Under the pieces are notes generated by a model. That model was given only the letters and a program-made list of their open reading frames with translations, did no database searches and was not told where the DNA came from. From an uncultured Clostridium sp. (GTDB taxonomy: Bacteria; Bacillota_I; Bacilli_A; RF39; UBA660): a stretch of DNA of 18,717 nucleotides. The stretch spans positions 1-18,717 of the forward strand of contig CALZLL010000012.1 of NCBI GenBank assembly GCA_945788325.1. The letters are read 5' to 3'. Positions 6,019-14,265 of this stretch are shown piece after piece. A program made the position numbers and the translations under genes. Within the stretch, counting starts at the first letter, position 1; every line of letters starts with the position of its first letter.

Positions 6019-7432
6019 AGTTATTAACTTTTTGATGAACAACAGGGCTCTCCATAGTAAGCGGTGCAAACATATATCCATTAGCAAGTCCATATTCTAT
6101 TATTCTTTCAATAGAATCAACTGTATATGGTTTTATATCATGCATTAAAACAACGTTTACCTCGTTTTCTTTTATTCTACTTATTACATTTTGTACAATT
6201 TGATTAGAGTCTTTAGTATCACCGGCATCCCCTGAAATTATTGTCCAATCAAAATATCTAAAGCCTATTTCTTCAACCTTTTTGGTTAAATCAGTCATTA
6301 TCATAGTTTTATATTTTCTACTTATTGTATTACTACTTCCACCTGGAAACCTAATTATTTTAGATTCAATACCAGTATATTCTCTTACTTTTTCTTGCAC
6401 TCTAAGTAAATCTTCCATGTAAGAATCAACGCTTGAATATATTAATCCATAATTATGGGTATAACTATGAAGACCAACGGTATGCCCTTCAGCAGCTTCT
6501 CTTTTTAACAATTCATTGTAATTGTTATTATATCCAGTTACGAAAAAAGTAGCTTTTACATTATAATTTTTTAATATATCAAGAAGTCTTGCAGTATGTG
6601 GACCAGGCCCATCATCAAATGTTAAATATATCGTTTTTCCATCTAGAGCTTCCGGTTTATAATCATTTTTAGGAAATACTTTAATTATTCTATTTACCGT
6701 GGTTTCATTACCATACTCATCACTTACAGAATATACAAGCTCATAAGTACCCTTTTTAGACGTATCAACATTGCCCGTTACCTTAACATTTTCAGTTATA
6801 TTACCATCACAATCATCAATTGCAACATAACCTGGTTCATTATATTTAGAACCAACACTTAGATATAACGTACTTTCATCATTTAAAATTATCGTAGGTC
6901 CTTTATTATCCATAATATTAACATCGAACTCTTTTCTAGTAGTGTTACCAGAAGAATCTGATACCTTATATATTATTTTATTATCTTTAATTTTATACTT
7001 AACCTTATCTGATATATCACCATCATAATTATCATTAGCAATTATTTTTATTCCTTCAGTTTTACCATTTGGACATACGTTAGTAAAAGCACCTTCAATA
7101 ATTAATTCTGGTTTTTTTGTATCAACTACCTTTATTTTCTTACTTTTAGATAAATGAATATCTTTATAATCAGCCATATAAGTTATTGTATACGTTCCTA
7201 ACCTTTTAGTATTAACTGAACCTTTTACTTTATATAAAATACTTTTACAATTATTTTTAGTTCCATAACATACATCAATTTTTTTATTTTTATATTTTTT
7301 AAATACTTCTATTTCATCATATTCTTCAAAATTCTTTACATATATGTTTCTTGAAAAATAACTAACATAAAGACTTGAAAATAATAATGAAAAAGAAAGT
7401 AATAAAATTATAACAAAACCCTTATTTTTCAT
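6017..7432 (-). CDS. Membrane-anchored polysaccharide deacetylase (NodB/CE4) with Ig-like repeats, 471 aa
   Basis: An N-terminal membrane anchor (about 5-26) precedes an extracellular part. Three Ig-like/DUF5011-type modules cover about 30-255; modules 2 and 3 show the YKVSDSSGN and YSVSDEYGNETT repeat motif near their ends. A CE4 NodB domain fills about 265-460. All catalytic motifs are visible: TFDDGPGPHT (D273, D274), HSYTH (H322, H326 metal ligands), RFPGG (R361), FDWTI (D395) and VLMHD (H431). It would remove acetyl groups from GlcNAc in peptidoglycan or another surface glycan, a change known to lower lysozyme sensitivity. It has its own promoter and is the gene before the GH25 lysozyme, but a terminator separates them. 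Substrate is not determined by sequence. Confidence 0.92.
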   Translation of the reverse strand: MKNKGFVIILLLSFSLLFSSLYVSYFSRNIYVKNFEEYDEIEVFKKYKNKKIDVCYGTKNNCKSILYKVKGSVNTKRLGTYTITYMADYKDIHLSKSKKIKVVDTKKPELIIEGAFTNVCPNGKTEGIKIIANDNYDGDISDKVKYKIKDNKIIYKVSDSSGNTTRKEFDVNIMDNKGPTIILNDESTLYLSVGSKYNEPGYVAIDDCDGNITENVKVTGNVDTSKKGTYELVYSVSDEYGNETTVNRIIKVFPKNDYKPEALDGKTIYLTFDDGPGPHTARLLDILKNYNVKATFFVTGYNNNYNELLKREAAEGHTVGLHSYTHNYGLIYSSVDSYMEDLLRVQEKVREYTGIESKIIRFPGGSSNTISRKYKTMIMTDLTKKVEEIGFRYFDWTIISGDAGDTKDSNQIVQNVISRIKENEVNVVLMHDIKPYTVDSIERIIEYGLANGYMFAPLTMESPVVHQKVNN

Positions 7433-7451
7433 ACTTACACCTTCATGATTT

Positions 7452-7480
7452 ATTATAACACCTAAATTAAAAAGTATAAA
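7452..7480 (-). promoter_or_regulatory. Promoter of the polysaccharide deacetylase
   Basis: -35 TTTATA (7475-7480), 17-base spacer, -10 TATAAT (7452-7457) with extended TGT. Confidence 0.65.
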
Positions 7481-7492
7481 GAAAAGAACTAC

Positions 7493-8743
7493 TTATTTTT
7501 CAATTAGCTTTGTAACAGCCTTCATAACTGCTATTTTGCCATATGAATAAGTAAGACTTCCTTGTTGATATGCTATAAATGGTTCTCTAATTGGTCCATC
7601 ACAAGAAAGTTCAATCGATGAACCTTGAGTAAAGGCTCCCGCTGCCATAACCACTTTATCATCATAACCAGGCATATCCCATGGAAGTGGTTTTGAAAAT
7701 GAATCAATTGGTGATGCACTTTGTATACCACCACAATATTCTACTAAATCATTTTCATTTTTAAATATAATATTTTGAACAATATCCGCTCTTATATCAT
7801 TATATTTAGGTTCTACATCATAACCTAAATCTTCTAAGACTTTACTTGTTAAAACGGCCGTTTTAAGTGCTGATGCAACTACGCTTGGTGCTAAAAATAG
7901 TCCTTGTAAGATTTGTTTATTAATTCCAAGTGTTGGTCCCACTTCTCTTCCTTCGCCAGGTAAAGTTAATCTTTCACCCGCTAAATCAACTAACTCTTTT
8001 TTACCAGCAATATAAGCTCCGTTAGGTGCTATACCACCACCTAAGTTCTTAATTAAAGAACCAACCATAACATCTGCTCCAACCTCTGTTGGCGTTTTAT
8101 CTTCTACAAATTCACAATAACAATTATCAACCATGATAATTATATCTTTATCAATGTTTTTAATAAAACTAACTACTTTTTCTACTTTATCAATAGTAAT
8201 ACTTTTTCTTGTAGAATAACCTTTGCTTCTTTGTATTTCTATTAACTTAATCTTATTATTAGTAATACATTCTTTTATTTTTTCATAATCAAAATCATTA
8301 TCCACTAAATCAATTTCATCATAATTAACACCAAAAGCTTTTAAAGAACTATTATTTTCTTTAATTCCTATTACTTCATGAAGTGTATCATAAGGAGTTC
8401 CAGTTATGCTAAGCATGGTATCTCCTGGTCTTAGATATGCAAATAAAGCCACACATAAAGCATGGGAACCTGATATAAACTGACTTCTAACTAAAGCATC
8501 TTCTGAACCTAAGGTTTCCGCAAATACTTTTTCTATAGCATCACGGCCTACATCATCATAACCATAACCAGTTGTGGTATTAAAATGAACTTCTGATATT
8601 TTTTTATTATTAAATGCTCTAAGTACTTTTAAGCTATTTATATCACATATATCATCTATTTTTTTAAATTCTTCTGTTAAACTTTCTTCTGATTTCAAAA
8701 CTAACTCTTTAGCTTTATCACTTATTCCAAATTTGTTATACAT
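7493..8743 (-). CDS. Methionine gamma-lyase-family PLP enzyme (aluminium-resistance protein family), 416 aa
   Basis: A full-length fold-type I PLP enzyme of the group annotated as 'methionine gamma-lyase family' or 'aluminium resistance protein' (YnbB in Bacillus). Visible markers: SGSHA (91-95) and TGTPYDTL (114-121) in the cofactor-binding half, the PLP-pyridine Asp in MVDNCY (D206), and the Schiff-base Lys in GSLIKNLGGG (K232). The family probably acts on sulphur amino acids; substrate and the metal-resistance role are poorly defined. Start: AAGGAG is followed by 7 bases and ATG. That Shine-Dalgarno overlaps the TAA of the upstream DinD gene, so the two are translated from one mRNA, 11 bases apart. 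I see no separate promoter, so it is expected to follow the SOS-box promoter at 9641-9669. No clear terminator follows. Confidence 0.9.
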   Translation of the reverse strand: MYNKFGISDKAKELVLKSEESLTEEFKKIDDICDINSLKVLRAFNNKKISEVHFNTTTGYGYDDVGRDAIEKVFAETLGSEDALVRSQFISGSHALCVALFAYLRPGDTMLSITGTPYDTLHEVIGIKENNSSLKAFGVNYDEIDLVDNDFDYEKIKECITNNKIKLIEIQRSKGYSTRKSITIDKVEKVVSFIKNIDKDIIIMVDNCYCEFVEDKTPTEVGADVMVGSLIKNLGGGIAPNGAYIAGKKELVDLAGERLTLPGEGREVGPTLGINKQILQGLFLAPSVVASALKTAVLTSKVLEDLGYDVEPKYNDIRADIVQNIIFKNENDLVEYCGGIQSASPIDSFSKPLPWDMPGYDDKVVMAAGAFTQGSSIELSCDGPIREPFIAYQQGSLTYSYGKIAVMKAVTKLIEK

Positions 8744-8754
8744 ATCAATACTCC

Positions 8755-9609
8755 TTATTTAGTTCCTATTTCTTCTTTATCTTCTATATATTTATAATTT
8801 AAATTATTTTTACTGTTGATAACTTTCTTACCAAGTTTTTGTTCTATATCTTTTTTAGTATTACTAGCTATTTCACCGCCTGCTTTTGCTATCATTTTAT
8901 TAGCCTTTAAACCATGTGGTTTATGTTCTTTAGCTAGTTCCCTTGTAGTTACTTCTCCTATATCAGTTAGTAAAAGTTCTAAATCACTCATATTATCCCT
9001 TAGGGATTCTTTTCTAATACCTTTAAAATCTTTGTATTCAGATGCCTTCATTCCAGACCAAGCTTTATATATTTCATTAGTTAAAATAGCATATTCACTT
9101 GTTTTTTCTATACCATTATCTTTCCATACTTTAGTAAGTTTATTTCTATCTAAAATAGCTTTTAATCTTCTTTCTATCCATTCAGATGGATAACCATGAT
9201 TCATATAGTATTCTATCGCTCTATGAATTGCTTTTTCGGGATCAAAAACTTCATCTATTCTTTCTTTTCCTAAAGATGCTAACCACACCTTAAAAGGTTC
9301 TGCTTTAGACGATGGAACAGATTCTATAAGTCTAAATATACCTTCAGTATCAAGTACATCTTGTTTATAAAATTTACCATCCGATGATTTTAGTTTCAGT
9401 TGGTCACAATTTGTGACCAACTCACTCCCCTCTTTTTTCAATCTGGATTTTAATACAACCCAATAGTGTCTAGGATTCTCACTTTCAGTTAAAACACCTA
9501 TTACATCTACTACACTGAAATAGTAATCTTCTTTTTCACTATTCCAAATGCTTCTAATTTCATTACCTTCAAATAAATTCGTTATTGTTTTTAATTTTTG
9601 TTCTTTCAT
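8755..9609 (-). CDS. dinD: DinD-like Bro-N domain protein, 284 aa
   Basis: Start chosen at the ATG at 9607-9609 with GGAGG five bases upstream; the in-frame TTG upstream is inside that site. Residues about 8-110 are a Bro-N domain (IRSIWNSEKEDYYFSVVDVIGVL..., then NPRHYWVVLKSRL), common in phage antirepressors. The C-terminal half resembles E. coli DinD: a segment around 200-265 with DNMSDLELLLTDIGEVTT, a KPHG turn and AKAGGEIASNTKKDIE corresponds in layout to DinD's DHMGSTELAANLFRATQT and ELGGTMPE. DinD is an SOS-induced protein reported to act on RecA-mediated strand exchange. The promoter here has a LexA/DinR-like box, supporting the assignment. A phage antirepressor origin remains possible; no other phage genes are present. 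Confidence 0.8.
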   Translation of the reverse strand: MKEQKLKTITNLFEGNEIRSIWNSEKEDYYFSVVDVIGVLTESENPRHYWVVLKSRLKKEGSELVTNCDQLKLKSSDGKFYKQDVLDTEGIFRLIESVPSSKAEPFKVWLASLGKERIDEVFDPEKAIHRAIEYYMNHGYPSEWIERRLKAILDRNKLTKVWKDNGIEKTSEYAILTNEIYKAWSGMKASEYKDFKGIRKESLRDNMSDLELLLTDIGEVTTRELAKEHKPHGLKANKMIAKAGGEIASNTKKDIEQKLGKKVINSKNNLNYKYIEDKEEIGTK

Positions 9610-9640
9610 GCTAGCCTCCAATCAATTAATGATAATTAAT

Positions 9641-9669
9641 ATACTAGCATACATATGTTCGTATGTAAA
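9641..9669 (-). promoter_or_regulatory. Promoter of the dinD-PLP enzyme operon
   Basis: -35 TTTACA (9664-9669), 17-base spacer, -10 TAGTAT (9641-9646). The spacer is almost filled by the SOS box. Confidence 0.7.
9648..9661 (-). promoter_or_regulatory. LexA/DinR-like SOS box
   Basis: The minus strand reads CGAACATATGTATG. The Bacillus DinR/LexA consensus is CGAACRNRYGTTYC: 12 of 14 positions agree, with a perfect CGAAC half and a degenerate second half. It lies between -35 and -10, where a repressor would block polymerase. Repression by LexA with release after DNA damage is inferred. Confidence 0.72.
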
Positions 9670-9689
9670 TAATTTTATAAATTTTTCTA

Positions 9690-9707
9690 TCGACATATTT
9701 CGACATA
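9690..9707. repeat. Tandem 8-base repeat TCGACATA, 10-base period
   Basis: TCGACATA occurs at 9690-9697 and again at 9700-9707. The period is one helical turn. It lies between the SDR stop and the dinD promoter, 21 bases upstream of its -35. It could bind a regulator; nothing else identifies it. Confidence 0.5.
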
Positions 9708-9714
9708 CTATTTA

Positions 9715-10455
9715 TTATGCGTGATTACATCCTCCATCTACTCTTAAAACTTCGTTATTTATATAACTTGCATCATCACTTGCTAAAAAATATATTGCTT
9801 TAGCTATTTCTTCTGGTTCTCCTAATCTTTCTAAATAATATTTATCTTTTATTTCTTCCATTTGATTTTCATCTATTTCTTTATTCATTTCAGTATTTAC
9901 CCAACCAGGTGCAACAGCATTTACCCTTATATAAGGGGCAAAATATTCTGACAAGTTATGAGTTAAATTAATTAAGGCAGCTTTAGACGCATCATAATCC
10001 AAACTATATTCATAATAAGTTTCTAATCCATTAGTCGATGAAACATTAACTATACTACCTTTTTTTTGCTTAATCATATATTTACCTACTTCTCTAGAAA
10101 CAATAAACGGACCTATTAAATTAACATCTAACGTCTTTTTAAAGTTTTCAATAGTTTTATCTTCAAACGTAGTATCAATAGCAATACCAGCGTTATTAAC
10201 TAACACATCAATACATCCAAAATGACTAATTATATCACTAACCATTTTTTTAACATCTTCTTCATGTGATACATCACACTTACAAAGCATTACGTCTACA
10301 TCATAGTTTTCCACAATAAAACTTTTTAAGCTTGATGCAGCATAATCATTCGAAACATAATTAATTACCACGTTATATCCATTTTTTGCAAATTCTACTG
10401 CGGTAGCTTTTCCAATTCCACGTGAAGCCCCCGTTATCAAAACCGTCTTTTTCAT
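9715..10455 (-). CDS. Short-chain dehydrogenase/reductase (FabG-like), 246 aa
   Basis: A classical SDR with the NAD(P)-binding motif TGASRGIG (9-16), the NNAG motif (87-90), a catalytic Asn in LDVNLIG (N112), the serine in IVNVSS (139-140), and Tyr/Lys in YDASK (Y154, K158). It ends with the usual VDGG. The basic residue after TGAS (R12) is common in NADPH-dependent FabG-type enzymes. Length is standard. It may be 3-oxoacyl-ACP reductase, but no other fatty-acid synthesis gene is near, so the substrate is open. GGGAGG upstream supports the ATG start. It stands between the ZIP terminator and the dinD promoter as a single gene, with an extended -10 promoter. No clear terminator follows. Confidence 0.88.
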   Translation of the reverse strand: MKKTVLITGASRGIGKATAVEFAKNGYNVVINYVSNDYAASSLKSFIVENYDVDVMLCKCDVSHEEDVKKMVSDIISHFGCIDVLVNNAGIAIDTTFEDKTIENFKKTLDVNLIGPFIVSREVGKYMIKQKKGSIVNVSSTNGLETYYEYSLDYDASKAALINLTHNLSEYFAPYIRVNAVAPGWVNTEMNKEIDENQMEEIKDKYYLERLGEPEEIAKAIYFLASDDASYINNEVLRVDGGCNHA

Positions 10456-10475
10456 AAAAATCCTCCCTTAAATGT

Positions 10476-10484
10476 ATTCTACCA
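10476..10484 (-). promoter_or_regulatory. Extended -10 promoter of the SDR gene
   Basis: TGGTAGAAT on the minus strand (-10 TAGAAT at 10476-10481). The -35 region overlaps the preceding terminator and is poor. Confidence 0.5.
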
Positions 10485-10490
10485 CAAATT

Positions 10491-10519
10491 AAAAAAAGTT
10501 AGAATAATTTGTTCTAACC
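10491..10519 (-). terminator. Terminator after the ZIP transporter
   Basis: A 7-bp stem GTTAGAA/TTCTAAC (10498-10504 with 10512-10518) with a 7-base loop and seven T. It begins directly after the TAA stop at 10520. Confidence 0.87.
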
Positions 10520-11314
10520 TTATCCTAAAGCCACATCTAAAACCATCATTATGACAAATCCTATAATAAAACCTAACGTTGATAGATTTTTATTTTTTTC
10601 AAATGATTCAGGTAACAATTCTCTTACCGCAACTAATATCATGCAACCCGCTGCAAAGGAAAGTAAAAATGGTAATATACTATTTACATAAGTAACAAGT
10701 ATAGCACCTATTACTGCCGCTACTGGTTCTACTATTGCAGATAAAGTGCCTAATATAAAACTTTTTGTTCTTGAAAGTCCCTCACTTCTAAGAGGTAATG
10801 ATACCGCTGCTCCTTCTGGAAAATTTTGAACCCCTATTCCTAACGTTAACATTAAAGCTCCTACTAAGGACATACCAGATACTCCGCTAGAAAGTCCGCC
10901 AAAAGCTACTCCTACCGCCATTCCTTCCGGAATATTATGAATGGTTATTGCACAAATTAACAAAATATTTTTTTTAAGCGATCCTTTGTTTATTTTATTA
11001 TTACCATTTAATACTTTATCTAAAAATTTATCGGATAAAAGTACAAACAAACCACCTATAATAAAACCTAAAGCTGGTAATAGCCATACTATGTATCCCA
11101 AAGATTCGGATAAATCAAGAGCCGGTGCAATTAATGACCAAAAGGACGCCGCAATCATTATACCAGCTGAAAAACCTAGTACTGTATCAAGGACCTTTTT
11201 ATTGATTGATTTAAAGAAAAAGACGGTTAAAGCTCCAAGAGATGTTACTAACCAAGTAAATAAACACGCAATAAAGGCTTGCATGACAGGACTTATACTT
11301 CCAAACCAGTTCAC
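10520..11314 (-). CDS. ZIP family metal transporter, 264 aa
   Basis: An eight-helix membrane protein of the ZupT/GufA-like ZIP group. The metal-binding motifs are intact: HNIPEG (126-131) in helix 4 and QNFPEG (163-168) in helix 5, with E196 in IVEP. A charged loop (about 95-115) separates helices 3 and 4 and is short, with no His-rich stretch. ZIP proteins bring Zn and other divalent cations into the cytoplasm. The start is GTG at 11312-11314, with GGGGTG six bases upstream; the next ATG is ten codons inside the first helix. It is monocistronic, with its own promoter and terminator, and no metal-responsive site recognised. Confidence 0.92.
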   Translation of the reverse strand: MNWFGSISPVMQAFIACLFTWLVTSLGALTVFFFKSINKKVLDTVLGFSAGIMIAASFWSLIAPALDLSESLGYIVWLLPALGFIIGGLFVLLSDKFLDKVLNGNNKINKGSLKKNILLICAITIHNIPEGMAVGVAFGGLSSGVSGMSLVGALMLTLGIGVQNFPEGAAVSLPLRSEGLSRTKSFILGTLSAIVEPVAAVIGAILVTYVNSILPFLLSFAAGCMILVAVRELLPESFEKNKNLSTLGFIIGFVIMMVLDVALG

Positions 11315-11333
11315 TTATTTCACCCCGTATTTT

Positions 11334-11361
11334 ATAGTATGAATTATTTAAAATATTGTAA
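11334..11361 (-). promoter_or_regulatory. Probable promoter of the ZIP gene
   Basis: -35 TTACAA (11356-11361), 16-base spacer, -10 TACTAT (11334-11339). It starts inside the tail of the preceding terminator. Confidence 0.45.
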
Positions 11362-11362
11362 C

Positions 11363-11394
11363 AAAAAAAGAAAATTATTTTTAATTTTCTTTTT
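11363..11394 (-). terminator. Terminator overlapping the end of the sensor-kinase-like gene
   Basis: A 13-bp A/T-rich stem (11365-11377 with 11382-11394) with a 4-base loop is followed by a T-run. The 5' arm covers the last four codons and part of the stop of the gene. Confidence 0.8.
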
Positions 11395-13186
11395 CAAATA
11401 TTCTTTTTAATTCTTCGGTTAGATTATTTTTTAATATATAATCAGAAAATCCAGATTCTATATAGTCATCTTTAAAATGTTCTTTATTCTTTTCAAGCAT
11501 AACAATAACTGGTACATTAAATTTTTTGTTTCTTTTAAGCTCTTTTAATATTTCAAGTGCATTATTCAACTTTAATTCATCATCTATAATTATTAAATCA
11601 TATTTCTTTTGAGAATTTATCTTATCAATAGCTTCCTTACCAACTAATGTAGATGTTACTTCAACATTGTATTTAGCAAGCTCATTTTTTATTAATAATG
11701 TTTCCTCTTTATCATCATCCACTAGTAAAATTCTTTTTTTATTAAATATATATGAAGAATATTTTTCTAGATTTTCAATAACTTCATTATTAGTATCTTC
11801 AACATATTTTTGATCAATTACTATCGTTGTAATAGTACCTTTTTTTGGAACACTTTTAATATTTATATTACCATCTAATAATTTAATCATTTTAATTGCA
11901 ACAGGAAGACTAACATTTAACTTATCAATTTTTTTAATTTCTTCTTGAGTTAAGTTACTTGGATTATCTAGTATGCTATTTACCTTCTCAATATCCATAC
12001 CAACACCAGAATCTTCTATTTTAATAACTAACCTTGACACACCATACCTATTTATTGAATCTATATTAACGTCAATAAAACCAACTGTTGTATTACTAAT
12101 TGAATTTTGAATTACAGACATAACAATTTGTTTTAGTCTTATTTCATCACCACTTAATGTTTGCGGAACATTAGAATTGATATTAAATGTTAGTTTAACA
12201 TTATCTTTTTCCATCTTGCTTTTTGATAAAGCTTCAATTTGTTTAAATAATTTATGAACGTCATATTTCTCTTTACTAATACTAATTTTACTAGCATCCA
12301 TCGAAGACACATCAAGTATATTATTAGTTTTAAATATTAGTTCATTTGCATTATCTGCAATTAATCTAATAACATCATTCTTATCTAATTGATCATCTAA
12401 TTTATAATAAGTTTTTGTAAGTTCTAATATATTTTTAGCTGGTTTTTTTATTCCTATAGACATTTCAAATAAGAATTCTGATTTATCTTCTATTTGACTT
12501 TCTATTAGTTCTCTATTTCTAATTAGCTCATTAAGTACTTTTAAATCTGGATTTTCAATCGTAAAATACATAATAAACAGCATATAAGTAAATAAGAAAT
12601 TATCATACATAACTGAAGGACAATAACTTCTTAGAATAATTCCAAGTATATATAATATTATAAGAACAATAAAAGGTATGGATTTCTTAAAACTTTTTCT
12701 ATTTTGAATATAGATTGCAATTGAGCTTGCCGTAATTAAAGTAAGATACCCAATTACTGAGAAAAAAGCAATATTATAAGATAATCCACTATTATCTAAT
12801 ATATTTCCTTCATTTATAACATTTATTGGACAAATTAGAATTAAAATAATAATTACTAAATTTATTAACTGTATAATAACAGACAAAATTTTTCTAAGTC
12901 CTGACTTTATTCTTAATATCGTAAAATTATATATAACTATATAATTTATCATTAAAATCATAAGACAAAGATATATTTTCTGCATTATTCCTATAATTAA
13001 TACATTTCCAATGGTTTTAGCATAAAAATAAGCAACAATAGCCAATAATGCATAAATAAAATTTATTATAAGCATTTTAGAATATATTTTAGTTTCACTA
13101 TTTTTAATTCTCTTTTTTCTAAAAAACATAGCAACTAGTAAAAAAGCTAATAATTGTGTTGCAATTGGTAATATAAGTGTTTCCAT
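11381..13186 (-). CDS. Hybrid sensor kinase homologue, degenerate (no phospho-acceptor His), 601 aa
   Basis: Residues 1-212 hold about seven membrane segments ending in the FTIENPDLK junction seen in 7-TM sensor kinases. A linker leads to a HisKA-like helix (about 235-295) where the usual MSHEIRTPLN box reads MSIGIKKPAK: Ile244 stands in for the autophosphorylated His. The ATPase domain (about 340-458) keeps an N-box Asn (QNSISNT, N361) and DSGVGM (392-397), but the G2 box GxGLGL is replaced by NVSLPV. A receiver domain (about 484-598) keeps D490/D491, phospho-acceptor D535 and K586 but lacks the usual Thr/Ser (VMLEKN). Autokinase activity is therefore unlikely; a pseudokinase or scaffold role is inferred. 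AGGAGG supports the ATG. It has its own promoter, 80 bases after the acyltransferase. Confidence 0.85.
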   Translation of the reverse strand: METLILPIATQLLAFLLVAMFFRKKRIKNSETKIYSKMLIINFIYALLAIVAYFYAKTIGNVLIIGIMQKIYLCLMILMINYIVIYNFTILRIKSGLRKILSVIIQLINLVIIILILICPINVINEGNILDNSGLSYNIAFFSVIGYLTLITASSIAIYIQNRKSFKKSIPFIVLIILYILGIILRSYCPSVMYDNFLFTYMLFIMYFTIENPDLKVLNELIRNRELIESQIEDKSEFLFEMSIGIKKPAKNILELTKTYYKLDDQLDKNDVIRLIADNANELIFKTNNILDVSSMDASKISISKEKYDVHKLFKQIEALSKSKMEKDNVKLTFNINSNVPQTLSGDEIRLKQIVMSVIQNSISNTTVGFIDVNIDSINRYGVSRLVIKIEDSGVGMDIEKVNSILDNPSNLTQEEIKKIDKLNVSLPVAIKMIKLLDGNINIKSVPKKGTITTIVIDQKYVEDTNNEVIENLEKYSSYIFNKKRILLVDDDKEETLLIKNELAKYNVEVTSTLVGKEAIDKINSQKKYDLIIIDDELKLNNALEILKELKRNKKFNVPVIVMLEKNKEHFKDDYIESGFSDYILKNNLTEELKRIFEKEN

Positions 13187-13208
13187 ATCAACTAATCCTC
13201 CTAGAATA

Positions 13209-13237
13209 ATAATAACATGTCAGTTTTTATTAATCAA
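13209..13237 (-). promoter_or_regulatory. Promoter of the sensor-kinase-like gene
   Basis: -35 TTGATT (13232-13237), 17-base spacer, -10 TATTAT (13209-13214) within a TTA repeat. Read-through from the acyltransferase is also possible as no terminator lies between. Confidence 0.55.
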
Positions 13238-13265
13238 TTCAAAGAGTAAATGATGTAAAGTCATT

Positions 13266-14195
13266 TTAATTATGATTTCTTTTATTAATTAAAAAAGCAT
13301 TCTTACTATTTATATTTAATTTTTTTAAATGATTAAATACCTCTTTTTCTTCTACAACGTCCTTATCATGAAATCTATCATTTTTCATATCTTCAACAGT
13401 AAATTCATATGGGCATCTATTTATTATTTCAGTTTCAAAATCATCAATTGTTGTATTTATATCTTTTCTATTATTTATACCTCTACTTTCAATTATTCGC
13501 CATTTTTCTGTTGCCATACAATCTCTTAAATATAAATTAAGTTCTTGTTCAGACATATTTTTAGTTTCTTCCATACTAATATTTTTACCAATACTTACGA
13601 CAAAATCGTTATCATATTGTTCTATACCAACAGGCACTATATCCGCTCCTGTTGCACGAGCTATCTGAACTAATCCCAAATATAAACCCATAACAAGAAG
13701 ATTAGGTGATAAATTCCAAGCACCTTCTGGATACATAGCAAGATCAGCCCTCCTATTAAGAAGCTCAGTTGCTCTTATTTTTGCAATTCTTCTATCATCT
13801 TTATTTTTAGTTTCAAGGATAATAACACCATTCATAAAAACCAAAAGACCACCTTCATCTTTATAGGCTCCTTTTGGGTCCCCCATAAATAAATACGCGT
13901 GTTTTTTTATTCCTTCAAATGCTGCTTGAACATCGTCGCCGCCAATATGAGTACAAGCATATATTATAGGACGATTAGTTTTAATTCTATCGTCATTTAT
14001 TAATTCAAAATTTCTTTTCTTTAACACCCTATCTAATTTAACTAAAAAATATGGAAAAGGATGTATTAATTTCCTTAGTTTAATTCCTTTTAATGGAACG
14101 CCAGCATCAAATCTTTCTTTTCTTTTTAACATATAGTACTCACTAAGCTCTGGAATATCCATTTTCATCCTTTGAAAAATATTCTTATTTTCCAT
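13266..14195 (-). CDS. PlsC-like lysophospholipid/glycerolphosphate acyltransferase, 309 aa
   Basis: The acyltransferase motifs are visible: THIGGDD (82-88; H83 and D88 form HX4D) as motif I, GVIILETKN (123-131) as a motif II-like strand with later Arg residues, MYPEGAWN (154-161) as motif III, and DIVPVGIEQY (185-194) as motif IV. The family transfers an acyl chain to lysophosphatidate or a related acceptor at the inner membrane face. The first 70 residues carry no clear membrane helix, so it is probably peripheral. About 90 residues past the core (220-309) are charged and not recognised, which makes it longer than a basic PlsC. It is expressed from its own promoter, with the sensor-kinase homologue downstream. 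Exact acceptor unknown. Confidence 0.85.
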   Translation of the reverse strand: MENKNIFQRMKMDIPELSEYYMLKRKERFDAGVPLKGIKLRKLIHPFPYFLVKLDRVLKKRNFELINDDRIKTNRPIIYACTHIGGDDVQAAFEGIKKHAYLFMGDPKGAYKDEGGLLVFMNGVIILETKNKDDRRIAKIRATELLNRRADLAMYPEGAWNLSPNLLVMGLYLGLVQIARATGADIVPVGIEQYDNDFVVSIGKNISMEETKNMSEQELNLYLRDCMATEKWRIIESRGINNRKDINTTIDDFETEIINRCPYEFTVEDMKNDRFHDKDVVEEKEVFNHLKKLNINSKNAFLINKRNHN

Positions 14196-14232
14196 TACAA
14201 AAACCCCCTATTGATTTTTTTACTGCGTAAAT

Positions 14233-14261
14233 AATATAGCATTTATATAAAAAAAAAGCAA
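14233..14261 (-). promoter_or_regulatory. Promoter of the acyltransferase
   Basis: -35 TTGCTT (14256-14261), 17-base spacer, -10 TATATT (14233-14238). Confidence 0.65.
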
Positions 14262-14265
14262 ATAT

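Noticed and set aside
8816..9193. Plus-strand open frames over dinD, the ZIP gene, xfp and others
   Set aside because: They lie wholly inside well-supported minus-strand genes and have no Shine-Dalgarno or recognisable domains.
8755..9609. Bro-N protein as evidence of a prophage
   Set aside because: No integrase, terminase, capsid or other phage gene is present, and the C-terminal half looks like DinD rather than a phage antirepressor.
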